The notes under the pieces are model-generated. The model did no database searches. It had not been told where the DNA came from and was given only the letters and a program-made list of their open reading frames with translations. 15,017 nt of DNA from Deltaproteobacteria bacterium (GTDB taxonomy: Bacteria > Desulfobacterota > Desulfarculia > Adiutricales > Adiutricaceae). Position 1 is the stretch's first letter. The number at the start of each line of letters is the position of its first letter. This document shows, piece by piece, positions 1 to 7,210 of this stretch. The stretch is from assembly GCA_031278795.1 (NCBI GenBank), contig JAITJT010000210.1, positions 1 through 15,017 of the forward strand, given 5' to 3'. The position numbers and the translations under genes are program-made.

Positions 1-24
1 CGTTCCCGTTTCTCGTAGGATTTT

Positions 25-708
25 ATGAATTTAGACACCATCATCACCATAGACGGCCCCTCCGCGGCCGGTAAATCCACTTTGGCCAGGGAGCTAGCCC
101 GCTGCCTGGGCTGGAGCTTTCTTGACACGGGAGCCATCTACCGGGCCGTAGCCGTGGTGGCTATGGAAAAAGGCCTGATGGAGAGCTCTCCGGAGCTTTT
201 GGGGAAATTTGTGGCCTCTCTGGACATCAGGGTGGAGTTGACCGCTGACAAGAGCCGCATCTTTTTGGGGGATAGGGAACTTACCAGCCTCATCCGGAGC
301 GAGGAGGTGGGAAAGGCCGCCTCCCAGATTTCTAGCTACCCTGAGGTTAGGAGGGCCCTCCATGAGCTCCAGGCCCGCCTGGGGGAAAAAGGAAGGCTGG
401 TTACCGAGGGGAGGGATCAAGGAACGGCCATTTTTCCCTGGGCCAGGCTCAAGTTTTTTCTAACTGCCACCTTGGAGGAGAGAGCTAAAAGAAGGCATAG
501 GGAGCTTCTGGAAAAAAATCCAACAATTTGTTACGACGATATCTTGGAAAAGATGACTTCCAGGGACCGTGCCGATGAGACCAGGGAGGCCACCCCCTTG
601 AGAGTGGCCCCCGGGGCTATAGTCTTAAACACGACTGAACTCACCCAGGACAATGTCTTGAAGATCATGGAGGAAAAGGCCAGGGAGATTTTTTCGGACG
701 TCTTGTGA
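25..708 (+). CDS. cmk: Cytidylate (CMP/dCMP) kinase
   Basis: Cytosolic enzyme that transfers phosphate from ATP to CMP or dCMP, feeding CTP/dCTP pools. The 227-residue length is normal for the family. The P-loop GPSAAGKST is at residues 11-19, the nucleotide-site motif DTGAIYRA at 34-41, and the EGRDQGT segment, equivalent to the usual EGRDIGT, at about 128-134. The C-terminal part has the expected RD..D..R pattern followed by a PL..AP.A motif and NTT. ATG 25 is preceded by AGGA at a good distance (TAGGATTTT-ATG). An upstream gene probably ends here too: one frame stops at TAG 16-18, and another at TGA 26-28 would overlap the ATG as ATGA. Which is real cannot be told from 24 bases. No convincing terminator follows. 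The opposite-strand frames in this region are shadows. Identification is secure. Confidence 0.96.
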   Translation: MNLDTIITIDGPSAAGKSTLARELARCLGWSFLDTGAIYRAVAVVAMEKGLMESSPELLGKFVASLDIRVELTADKSRIFLGDRELTSLIRSEEVGKAASQISSYPEVRRALHELQARLGEKGRLVTEGRDQGTAIFPWARLKFFLTATLEERAKRRHRELLEKNPTICYDDILEKMTSRDRADETREATPLRVAPGAIVLNTTELTQDNVLKIMEEKAREIFSDVL

Positions 709-1131
709 AGATCTGCCAGATAGTGGCATAAACTAAACATAGTTTTCCGGGGAAAGGTAATTTCAAAGTTGTTTTTTGTGAAAGATATGATAAAGTTTTG
801 CAAAAAATTTAAAAATATTTTTGTTGTTTGTTGGAATAATCTTAAGCCCACGGACTTATATGAATATAATGGCAAAGCCCCTTGCGGGTAAATTTAAGAC
901 TTTGACAAAGTGTAACAATTTTACCAGAAGATTTTTGGCTAATTGATGTACAATTCCTGAAAGCATTAGATGATTTCCCGCAACTTTTGAAAAATTCTGA
1001 AAAATTTTCTAAGAAATTTAAAAAAGTGTTTTCGTTATATTTAAGGTGGAAAGTGCACCTAGCGTTTATGGTTAATAAATAAATTTTACGGTATTATCAA
1101 GGAGTTATCTCTATTTAGGAAGCAAAAAACC

Positions 1132-1196
1132 AAAAGTATTGATTAGCAAAAAAATATGTTTAATCACCTGCTCAAAGGTGCTTTCATAATACTTTT
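1132..1196 (+). other. Candidate three-way RNA structure in spacer
   Basis: An outer perfect 9-bp inverted repeat, AAAAGTATT (1132-1140) with AATACTTTT (1188-1196), encloses two smaller ones: GATTA (1141-1145) with TAATC (1161-1165), and ACCT (1166-1169) with AGGT. The nesting gives a three-helix junction. The region is AT-rich, so chance pairing is a real possibility, and no matching known RNA family is recognised. Confidence 0.2.
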
Positions 1197-1278
1197 AATT
1201 AAGCCCTAGCGAGAAAATTGGTTTTTTTACCCTAAATGCTGCCCCAAGGCGAATGTGTTAAATTTACACGATATAAGG

Positions 1279-1339
1279 GCGGATAGCTCATAGCATACAC
1301 AAGATACAGTGTATCTGTGCCGCTTTAGGTGTTTTTTTT
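1279..1339 (+). other. Candidate hairpin followed by T8 run
   Basis: CACAAGATAC (1298-1307) pairs with GTATCTGTG (1311-1319) with one bulged A. This is flanked by GCGG (1279-1282) and CCGC (1320-1323), which could close an outer helix. A run of eight T follows from 1332. It could be the 3' end of a small RNA or a terminator, but the T-run starts about 8 bases after the stem, which is far for a standard intrinsic terminator. Confidence 0.22.
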
Positions 1340-1599
1340 GGTCTGAAAATTGTATTGTCATGGGCAATTTTTCTGATAAACTACATACTGTTGGTTGATA
1401 CCGACTTTTTAACCTCTTTCACGCTCGCGTTAAAACATATCCAAAGTCCCCCAGCGCCTAAGGTTTTGCCGTAAGCGCTATATTTTCATGAACTTCTTAT
1501 AAATCAACGTATAGTTATGAATATCTAATATTTAATATATATACAAAGCCAAGATGAAATAAAGCTTCTAATCAGGGGCTTTTTTTTGGAGAATCTGTT

Positions 1600-3648
1600 A
1601 TGGGTTTTCGTTCAAAAATTCTTCTGATGCTCTTCATTGTTTCCGCGATAATGTTGATACAGATAATTATCACGCTTACATTCACCAACAGCATGAACAA
1701 CCACATGAAGGGTGAGTCCAACAAGCTGGTAAAGGATCTGACCGACATAATAGAGACTTCCGTCTCAGAGGGGGCGGTGGAGTCCTTGAAGGCGGACGTG
1801 ACCGAGCTTTCCACGCTTCTGGCAAGGGCTCAGGATCTCCTTATCGTATCGAGGGAGTTCTTCGTCTCACAACACCATTTCGCGGCGCAGGGTTCGGCCC
1901 AGACACAGTTAGCTTTGACTGAGGTCTCAAATTTTTGCCAAAACATCATGAACCAGCTGCCCAAGTCCATCAACGGCATGGGAGCGACCTTTGAGCGGGG
2001 CGCGTTCTCGGAGCATTTTCCGTATTTCCTCCCTTACGCCTACAGGGAAGACGAGGCTTTGCATTATTCAGTGGACGTGTCCATAGAGGGCTTCGACGAT
2101 CCAGGATCCATTCCGGAACTCACAAAAGAGGACTACATGGAGAAAGAGGTAGCCATGGAATATTACACGTCCTCCGTGCCAGTGGATTTAGACCGCTACA
2201 ATGAGTCCCCGACAAACGTGAACTGGACAGAACCCTACGTGGATTACATATCAAAAGATGTGGTAATTTCAGCGACAAGCGCCGTAAACGACGACAGGAA
2301 GACTGTGGGAGTCGTCTTTGTGGATCTGACCCTGGACAGCCTGACAAGGATGTTGACGCAGTTGGCATCTAGGAGCCAAAACGCCCTGGGCTTCGCCTTT
2401 TCCATAAAGTCGGGAGGCATACTTAGCGTCCTGGGGCTTCCGGATTACGCGCCGGTGGAGATAGAGGATCCGGACAATCCTGGAGGCGACAAAATCGTTA
2501 AAATCACGGAAGTGAAAGACGTTCCCGCCATGGGCGAAAAAGTTCTAGAGCTCTTTGGTAAATTGAAGACAGGCGAAGTGGTTGTGGATGAGATTAATTA
2601 CAACAACGAATCCTACAACATAATAGCCATAAATGAGGCGGATCTTTTCGGCATAGTAATACTCATGCCCCACAACGAGCTCTTCGCCGACACAAGGCGC
2701 GCCCAGACCATGATGGATGACCTCTACAGAACCCAGGAAAAAGACCTGCGAAAGGTTCAGATAACAACCGTAACCGCGCTCATCCTGATAATCGCCATCC
2801 TCACTTTTATGACGGTGTTCGTGCTGAGGGCGACCCAGAAACTGGTCGAACTCGCGAGAAAACTCGATGTGGTGGCGGGTGACATAAATAATATATCCGC
2901 GATAACCAACAAGATATCCGACGAGCTGGATTCCGACAGCGCCGGCCAGCTTAAATCGCTAAGTAAGACATCCGAGGCCATGAAGGAAATAATCTCCCAG
3001 ATAGACGCGAGCGTGGAGTACTCGAGGCTCTGCTGGGACGCGATGCAAGAGGCCTCCCGGGAGGTGGAACAGGGAGGGGTGATCGCGGGCGAGGTGAAGG
3101 ACACCATGGAAAAAATCTCGTTCACCACGGGCGAGATATCAAAAATACTTCACACCATGCAGAGCATCGCCTTTCAGACCAACCTATTGGCCTTGAACGC
3201 GTCCGTTGAGGCGGCCAGGGCTGGGGAGCTGGGCTCGGGATTTGCCGTAGTAGCCGGAGAGGTTAGGTCACTTTCCCTTAAATCCAACGACGCGGCCCTC
3301 CAGACGGACGACCTCATGCAGGCCGCCGTGAACGGCACCAAGGCGGGCGAGAAGTATTCTAAGGATCTAACCGAAGGTTTCGAAAAGATAGGCATCTCCG
3401 CCAAAAACGTCACCAAGCACGTGGAAACCATCTCCGAGTCCAGCAAAGAGCAGAAGAACGCGGTAAACTCCATCAGCTCCAACCTAGACGAGTTAAACGA
3501 GACCATAGAGCTAAACAGCAACCTGGCCCAGAAATCCCTGGACAACGCCCACTCCCTGGAGGACAAGGCCGACCTCTTGACCGCCTCCGCCACGGAGTTA
3601 AAGGAGTTCATCATGGGCGCAAACCCGGTTTTTGATGAGGTGGAGTGA
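1600..3648 (+). CDS. Methyl-accepting chemotaxis protein, dCache-type sensor
   Basis: Inner-membrane chemoreceptor of 682 residues that signals to the CheA/CheW kinase complex. TM1 is at about 6-28. A long periplasmic sensor follows (about 29-387) with a dCache-like pattern: [11 protein letters not shown], then [12 protein letters not shown] around 210-255. TM2 is at about 388-410. The cytoplasmic signalling domain has its conserved hairpin tip near 521-560 ([20 protein letters not shown], then [10 protein letters not shown]). No clear HAMP domain lies between TM2 and the signalling helices: the usual AS1 proline and DExG signature are not visible. The C-terminus (NPVFDEVE) lacks a CheR-tethering pentapeptide. 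ATG 1600 has GGAG 8 bases upstream. The ligand cannot be predicted from sequence. The gene is monocistronic and is followed by hairpins and a terminator. Confidence 0.95.
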   Translation: MGFRSKILLMLFIVSAIMLIQIIITLTFTNSMNNHMKGESNKLVKDLTDIIETSVSEGAVESLKADVTELSTLLARAQDLLIVSREFFVSQHHFAAQGSAQTQLALTEVSNFCQNIMNQLPKSINGMGATFERGAFSEHFPYFLPYAYREDEALHYSVDVSIEGFDDPGSIPELTKEDYMEKEVAMEYYTSSVPVDLDRYNESPTNVNWTEPYVDYISKDVVISATSAVNDDRKTVGVVFVDLTLDSLTRMLTQLASRSQNALGFAFSIKSGGILSVLGLPDYAPVEIEDPDNPGGDKIVKITEVKDVPAMGEKVLELFGKLKTGEVVVDEINYNNESYNIIAINEADLFGIVILMPHNELFADTRRAQTMMDDLYRTQEKDLRKVQITTVTALILIIAILTFMTVFVLRATQKLVELARKLDVVAGDINNISAITNKISDELDSDSAGQLKSLSKTSEAMKEIISQIDASVEYSRLCWDAMQEASREVEQGGVIAGEVKDTMEKISFTTGEISKILHTMQSIAFQTNLLALNASVEAARAGELGSGFAVVAGEVRSLSLKSNDAALQTDDLMQAAVNGTKAGEKYSKDLTEGFEKIGISAKNVTKHVETISESSKEQKNAVNSISSNLDELNETIELNSNLAQKSLDNAHSLEDKADLLTASATELKEFIMGANPVFDEVE

Positions 3649-3661
3649 AAGCCCCTTGGGT

Positions 3662-3686
3662 CCTAGTGAGAAATTTTCTCACTAGG
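3662..3686 (+). terminator. Perfect 12-bp palindrome after chemoreceptor gene
   Basis: CCTAGTGAGAAA and TTTCTCACTAGG are exact inverted copies around a single T, starting 14 bases after the chemoreceptor stop. As RNA it would form a stem of about 10 bp. The downstream T-tract is poor (GCACTTTAAC), so it may stabilise the mRNA 3' end rather than terminate by itself. The stronger terminator lies at 3846-3875. Confidence 0.5.
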
Positions 3687-3791
3687 GCACTTTAACATTT
3701 CGCTGTAATCTGTGAGCTGTTGTGCTGGACGCAACACGTTTAGCTGCCGCTTTAAGGCGTTTAGGATTAGGTAACATCACTAAAAAAATGC

Positions 3792-3816
3792 TTAGGCTGG
3801 ATAAGCAACAGCCTAA
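3792..3816 (+). other. Hairpin with 8-bp perfect stem
   Basis: TTAGGCTG (3792-3799) pairs exactly with CAGCCTAA (3809-3816) across a 9-base loop. It sits about 30 bases before the terminator at 3846. The two together could be the 3' part of a small RNA or simply the structured end of the chemoreceptor transcript. Confidence 0.3.
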
Positions 3817-3845
3817 ATAATATCTAAATCTCCAGAGCCCATAAA

Positions 3846-3875
3846 AAAAGCCGCCTGAATTTTCAAGCGGCTTTT
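3846..3875 (+). terminator. Rho-independent terminator, probably bidirectional
   Basis: AAAAGCCGC pairs with GCGGCTTTT. The stem extends inward through CTGAA/TTCAA with one mismatch. It is flanked by an A-run on the left and TTTTAATTTTG on the right, so it can work for the plus-strand chemoreceptor transcript. On the minus strand the A-run becomes a T-run, so it can also serve transcripts from the convergent unknown gene. Confidence 0.75.
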
Positions 3876-4271
3876 AATTTTGTTAAATTTGCCCAAAACA
3901 GAGTCTTAGGCCAAATTTGAGGGGCTGAGGAACGTGTCAGCCGGAATTTTGGTTGAACCCCCGGGCCGTGGGAAATTAGGTTGGGTTGTATATTTTGAGC
4001 CCGGTATAAGGTTGAACGAACTTTGAAGACTAGAAGCTCCATCACCTTAACGTAAGTGAGCTGGCTAAAAGCCTTATGATCAGTCATGTTTTTGATGGAA
4101 ATAGCCTCTAAGCCTTCAACATGAGGATGTTAACACGCTCTTTTGGGGCTTGTCAACTTGGTTTTCAGCCTATTTTGGGTACAATTTGTGAAAAATTGTT
4201 CGTCAATTAATAAGCCGCAAACATCCTCTTGGCATCCGGCTGCTAATTAGGTGAATGAAAGTGCTTCTCTT

Positions 4272-5210
4272 TTAGACGGTCACCGAGAGAAGGGAACCTG
4301 CCTGAGGGTAGCTGGGGCGGTAGGCTAACGCGCCGTAGTTGCGGCCGCCGTTAGAGGCCGCCTCGGTGTTGGCGTAAGCCGCCAGAGTTTCCGGGATGCT
4401 GTATCCCCCGCCGTATGCCTCTAGGGCCTCATAGGAGGCTAGAGTCCCTGGATTATCAGTCCCGATGCTCGGCAGGCTGTGCTTGGAGGCTTTCTGAGCC
4501 GCCAGCTGGGCCTCCAGCTGTCGAACCATGCTGATGTAGTCCGACGTGGATGGAGTTTGGGCGTCAGGGGTGAGGCGTTTGAGCTCCTCGACGGCTGATT
4601 TCACCGAGAGAAAGATGTTCTGGCCACTCGTGCCCAGCTCGTCATCCTGGTCGCTGGTGGTTGGCTGTTTGGCCTGGGTGTTCTCGATGGATTTTTCAGT
4701 CTTACTGAGTATCTGCTCTTCCGAGGGGACTTCCTCCACGGGCAAGAGATCCTCAAGGGTCTTTTTGGCCTCGTTTCCAGAGATTAGGTCATCTTCCTGA
4801 TAAAAGGAGTCAACGGCAGCGCTCAGGGATTCGTCCGGGTCGGCACCTGTGGTCCGGGTGAGGATGGAAGCCATGAGGCGGTTGGCCTCATAGTCGCCTT
4901 GCTCGCGCCGCACCTCTTTGACCTTCAGATTGGCCTCCTTGGTGAGTTCCGCTATCCTCTGGGTGGCTTCCGGGCCCGTGAGTCCGGTCTGCTTCAGGTG
5001 GTTGGCAAGGCTTTCCTCGAAATTCTTGGATACAGATGTTTTCCCTTGTAACTCCTCTGCGCTTTGGGGCTTGGTGGATACACTCTTTTCCTCATCGCTC
5101 TTTGGGTTCACTTCTTCTACGGGCTGGAACCCGTATCTCGCATGATTAGCCGTAAGCTTCCCGCTGTAGAGAAGGGCGTTGTTCGCGAGTGTTAAAATTG
5201 AATTAATCAT
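4272..5210 (-). CDS. Unknown protein, probably sigma-28 dependent (flagellar regulon)
   Basis: I do not recognise the family. I place the start at ATG 5210, giving 312 residues (MINSILTLANNALLYSGK...). A TTG at 5222 would add four residues, and neither start has a strong ribosome-binding site. There is no signal peptide or membrane segment. The protein has no cysteine or tryptophan, is rich in E, S, T, Q and A, and is largely hydrophilic. Its middle (about residues 85-115) looks helical and charged, and the C-terminal third is rich in Gly, Tyr, Ala and Ser. A near-consensus sigma-28 promoter lies 85-111 bases upstream. A FliA-type promoter, the lack of Cys/Trp and a neighbouring chemoreceptor suggest a late flagellar or chemotaxis-associated protein, perhaps one exported through the flagellar apparatus. 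That last step is inference only. The gene ends with TAA. Confidence 0.8.
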   Translation of the reverse strand: MINSILTLANNALLYSGKLTANHARYGFQPVEEVNPKSDEEKSVSTKPQSAEELQGKTSVSKNFEESLANHLKQTGLTGPEATQRIAELTKEANLKVKEVRREQGDYEANRLMASILTRTTGADPDESLSAAVDSFYQEDDLISGNEAKKTLEDLLPVEEVPSEEQILSKTEKSIENTQAKQPTTSDQDDELGTSGQNIFLSVKSAVEELKRLTPDAQTPSTSDYISMVRQLEAQLAAQKASKHSLPSIGTDNPGTLASYEALEAYGGGYSIPETLAAYANTEAASNGGRNYGALAYRPSYPQAGSLLSVTV

Positions 5211-5269
5211 GGCGTAACCCAAAATGTTAGTTACAGTGGTTAAGAAAAAATATCTGCTTAAAAGTCATC

Positions 5270-5284
5270 GGGGAATGCTTCCCC
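5270..5284 (-). promoter_or_regulatory. Hairpin at predicted 5' end of unknown-gene mRNA
   Basis: GGGGAA and TTCCCC form a perfect 6-bp stem with a 3-base loop. With transcription starting about 7 bases after the sigma-28 -10 element (near 5288), this hairpin would occupy roughly the first 5-19 bases of the mRNA, where it could protect the 5' end. It is too far from the start codon to block translation directly. Confidence 0.4.
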
Positions 5285-5294
5285 TTCAATCCTC

Positions 5295-5321
5295 TTATCG
5301 GGAGAATACTCCAAAACTTTA
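5295..5321 (-). promoter_or_regulatory. Sigma-28 (FliA) promoter
   Basis: On the minus strand the -35 box reads TAAAGTTT (5321-5314), followed by an 11-base spacer and the -10 box CCCGATAA (5302-5295). The enterobacterial FliA consensus is TAAAGTTT-N11-GCCGATAA, so 15 of 16 positions match with exact spacing. It points into the unknown gene at 4272-5210, with a predicted 5' leader of about 78 bases. No competing promoter is needed to explain expression of that gene. Confidence 0.85.
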
Positions 5322-5895
5322 CTTAATACAATGTTTTTTAGTAAAAAAAGTAATTATTCAAATATGCTTTCTATTCGTTATCACGCTTATCTGACAAGGC
5401 GCTACAGCATGGCTTACAGCTAACCTTAGTTTTTCCTGAAGTAGTTTTTAGCTTTTTTAAAGATCGGATTATTTATTTGTCTAGAAACAATATCCCCTTT
5501 ACTCTGTATGCATAATAGATAATTAAGCTCCAGCACAAAACAAACAAAGTCAGCTTGAAAGTCTGGATTCTTTGAACTTCCGCAGCTTACAAAACATAGA
5601 AAGATTTGCATAAAGGCCTGTGTGAGCTTTGCTTGATGTTTTTTTTAGTTTTTTTAAAGCGGAATTTTTATAGGTTTTGAGGGTATTGAGCTCTAAAGAT
5701 TCAAGGGGACAGTGAGGAAAAAATTAAAATTTTTTTAAATATATGAAAAAAAGCAAGTTTTCCCGGAAACTTTTTAAAAAACAAGGGTTTTTGAATGCTT
5801 GAAAAATAATTAAGTTTGCTAAAACATAGGAAAAAAAATAAAAAGTCTTTTCAAGCCTTTCCTAAAGGCATTTTGGGAAAGAGGGTAGAAAAGTC
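5322..5895. other. AT-rich intergenic region, no convincing gene
   Basis: Apart from the hairpin at 5855-5869 this stretch shows only A/T-rich sequence with long homopolymer runs. A 61-codon minus-strand frame (5426-5611) exists but has no recognisable motif and an AT-rich, low-complexity C-terminus, so I leave it out. No tRNA or repeat array is visible. Confidence 0.55.
5855..5869 (-). terminator. Terminator of the SBF-like transporter gene
   Basis: On the minus strand GCCTTT-AGG-AAAGGC forms a perfect 6-bp hairpin about 26 bases after the transporter stop. It is followed by TTGAAAAGAC and then a T-rich stretch (5 T, A, 8 T). The T-tract begins about 10 bases after the stem, so it is an imperfect intrinsic terminator. 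Confidence 0.45.
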
Positions 5896-6894
5896 TTATA
5901 CGTGTTCTTCTTCTTGAGGGAGCTCTTTTTTGGAGAGGCTTTTAGCTATGAAGGCGCAGACGATTAGCTGGATCTGGTGGAAGAGCATGAGGGGGATGAT
6001 GATGATGCTGGCCACAGCAGGTGCGAAGATTATGTTGGCCATGGGCACACCGGCCATGAGGCTTTTTTTGGAGCCGCAGAAGAGGACGGCTGCCCGGTCC
6101 GGGTAGGGGAATTTCAAAAGCCCGCTCATCTTCCAGGTGAAGATCAAGGCGATGGCGAGGATGACTATCGACGCCAAAATGAGCGGGGGCAGCATGGACA
6201 TGGTCAAGGATTGAAAGATCCCCGTATTGGTGGCGTGGGAGAAGCTCACGTAGACTATGAAGACAACCGAGAGCCTGTCCGTCACATTGGTTATCCTTTT
6301 ATGCACCGTCAGGAAGTTTGCGAGCTTGGGTCTTAAGAGCATGCCCAGGGCGAAGGGGAGCACCAATTGAATGATCAGGTCCATCAAGGTGGAGAGCCAG
6401 GAGGATGACGCCTCTATGTGAACCAAAAGGCCCACCAGAAAAGGCGTGACTATTACACCCAACAAACTTGATGCCGAGGCCGCGCAGACGGCCGCGGCCA
6501 CGTTTCCTCTGGCTATGGAGGTGAAGGCAATGGACGACTGAACCGTGGAGGGGAGGGTCGCGAGGAAAAGAAAGCCCATCACCAGATCCCTTTCCAGCAT
6601 GAGCGCGAAGAGGGGTTTTAGGATGAGGGTTACTATGGGAAAGAGGGCGAAGGTGGAGATTAATATCAAGAGCTGGAGCTTGTAGTTGGCGAAACCGTCC
6701 TTGATGTTTTTGGGGGAGAGCTTGGCGCCGTGGAGGAAGAAGAGAAGGGCCACTACCAGTTTGGATAGGGCGTAAAATGCCGTATAGGCCTTACCCGTGA
6801 CCGGAAGCTTGAAGGCCAGGATCAAGGCGAGAATGAGAACCAGGGTGAAAGGATCCAAGGTGTTCAGGAAGAAGGATTTTATCCGGTTTATCAT
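5896..6894 (-). CDS. SBF-like (bile acid:sodium symporter family) transporter, YfeH type
   Basis: Polytopic inner-membrane protein of 332 residues with about ten hydrophobic segments, the usual length for the SBF_like family (PF13593, E. coli YfeH). Recognisable family features are LLFFLHGAKLS near residues 50-60, a TFALFP segment near 80, the LPSTVQSSIAFT stretch near 110-121, and ARGNVAAAVCAASAS followed by LLGVIVTPFL near 125-152. Family members are predicted sodium-coupled carriers of organic anions, and the substrate is unknown here. ATG 6894 lies in ACACATATG without a clear ribosome-binding site. The gene has its own promoter (6998-7027) and a structured leader, so it is probably independent of the large operon upstream. 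It ends with TAA and a hairpin. Confidence 0.9.
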   Translation of the reverse strand: MINRIKSFFLNTLDPFTLVLILALILAFKLPVTGKAYTAFYALSKLVVALLFFLHGAKLSPKNIKDGFANYKLQLLILISTFALFPIVTLILKPLFALMLERDLVMGFLFLATLPSTVQSSIAFTSIARGNVAAAVCAASASSLLGVIVTPFLVGLLVHIEASSSWLSTLMDLIIQLVLPFALGMLLRPKLANFLTVHKRITNVTDRLSVVFIVYVSFSHATNTGIFQSLTMSMLPPLILASIVILAIALIFTWKMSGLLKFPYPDRAAVLFCGSKKSLMAGVPMANIIFAPAVASIIIIPLMLFHQIQLIVCAFIAKSLSKKELPQEEEHV

Positions 6895-6938
6895 ATGTGT
6901 CTGTGGGTGTCCGAAAGCTTTAAATAAGATTTAGCTTG

Positions 6939-6988
6939 AAAAAAAGTCCGCTCTAAAGTGTAAGCCATAAGGCTCTTAAAGTGGAGCG
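6939..6988 (-). terminator. Terminator-like hairpin in transporter leader
   Basis: On the minus strand CGCTC (6988-6984) pairs with GAGCG (6953-6949), enclosing AGCC-TTAT-GGCT (6974-6963). GAC and a run of seven T (6945-6939) follow directly. It lies 45 bases before the transporter ATG and begins almost at the transcription start predicted from the promoter at 6998-7027. It may end read-through from the large operon or act as an attenuator for the transporter. A CTTTAA in its 5' half (6981-6976) could instead pair with TTAAAG at 6923-6918, a possible antiterminator. Confidence 0.45.
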
Positions 6989-6997
6989 CCAACATAT

Positions 6998-7027
6998 ATT
7001 ATATAGTGTAAGGAAGTAAAATGCCAA
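6998..7027 (-). promoter_or_regulatory. Sigma-70-like promoter for transporter
   Basis: On the minus strand TTGGCA (7027-7022) and TATAAT (7003-6998) are separated by 18 bases. This is a 5/6 match to the -35 box and a 6/6 match to the -10 box. Predicted transcription starts near 6991, about 97 bases before the transporter ATG. Confidence 0.55.
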
Positions 7028-7084
7028 AACTCGTTTTCTAGCTATGGTGTATGTAATCAAAATTCAAAACTCGTACTTAAGCTT

Positions 7085-7165
7085 GGCTTTTGTTTTAGTT
7101 TTGACTTTGCTTTAGGCTTTGTTTTAGCTTTGCTTTAGTGTTGTTTTAGCTTTGCTTTAGTTTTG
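7085..7165. repeat. 11-nt tandem repeat, T-rich
   Basis: Four contiguous units (7116-7126, 7127-7137, 7138-7148, 7149-7159) follow the pattern GCTTTGTTTTA or GCTTTGCTTTA. The third is GTGTTGTTTTA. A further unit lies at 7104-7114, and degenerate copies lie on both sides. Alternation of the T and C forms gives a 22-nt higher-order unit. It is non-coding and lies upstream of the transporter promoter. Confidence 0.75.
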
Positions 7166-7210
7166 GTTTTTTTGCGGGTGTCAATAAGCCTTTCTTAGCA
7201 AACAATCTTT

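Larger units (their letters stand above)
709..1599. other. Long AT-rich intergenic region, no gene seen
   Basis: About 890 bases between cmk and the chemoreceptor gene. No frame gives a protein with recognisable motifs, and no tRNA or rRNA shape is visible. It holds many A- and T-runs and two candidate RNA structures, at 1132-1196 and 1279-1339. A further inverted repeat, AGCGC/GCGCT, lies at 1453-1457 and 1475-1479. I searched the last 200 bases for sigma-28 and sigma-70 promoters for the chemoreceptor and found none that is convincing. Confidence 0.6.
3649..4271. other. Intergenic region between convergent genes
   Basis: About 620 bases between the convergent chemoreceptor gene and the unknown minus-strand gene. 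It contains hairpins at 3662-3686 and 3792-3816, a terminator at 3846-3875, GC-richer inverted repeats at 3922-3941 and 3961-4004, and a 7-bp hairpin ACAATTT/AAATTGT at 4181-4199. A 74-codon minus-strand frame (3863-4087) ends inside the terminator and has no ribosome-binding site or recognisable motif, so I do not call it a gene. Confidence 0.6.

Noticed and set aside
869..890. Sigma-54-like site TGGCAAAGCCCCTTGC
   Set aside because: The GG-to-GC spacing is one base too long and the site lies about 700 bases from the next gene, so it is not credible.
1380..1599. Sigma-28 promoter for the chemoreceptor gene
   Set aside because: TAAA-like words occur, but none has a GCCGATAA-like box at the right spacing, unlike the clear case at 5295-5321.
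3863..4087. 74-codon minus-strand frame
   Set aside because: It has no ribosome-binding site or motif and ends inside the terminator; the region is better explained as structured spacer.
5426..5611. 61-codon minus-strand frame
   Set aside because: It is Cys-rich, lies in AT-rich spacer and has no family or neighbouring operon; a chance frame is more likely.
7085..7165. Coding repeat or CRISPR-like array
   Set aside because: Continuous 11-base units without spacers, and no supported reading frame across the region.
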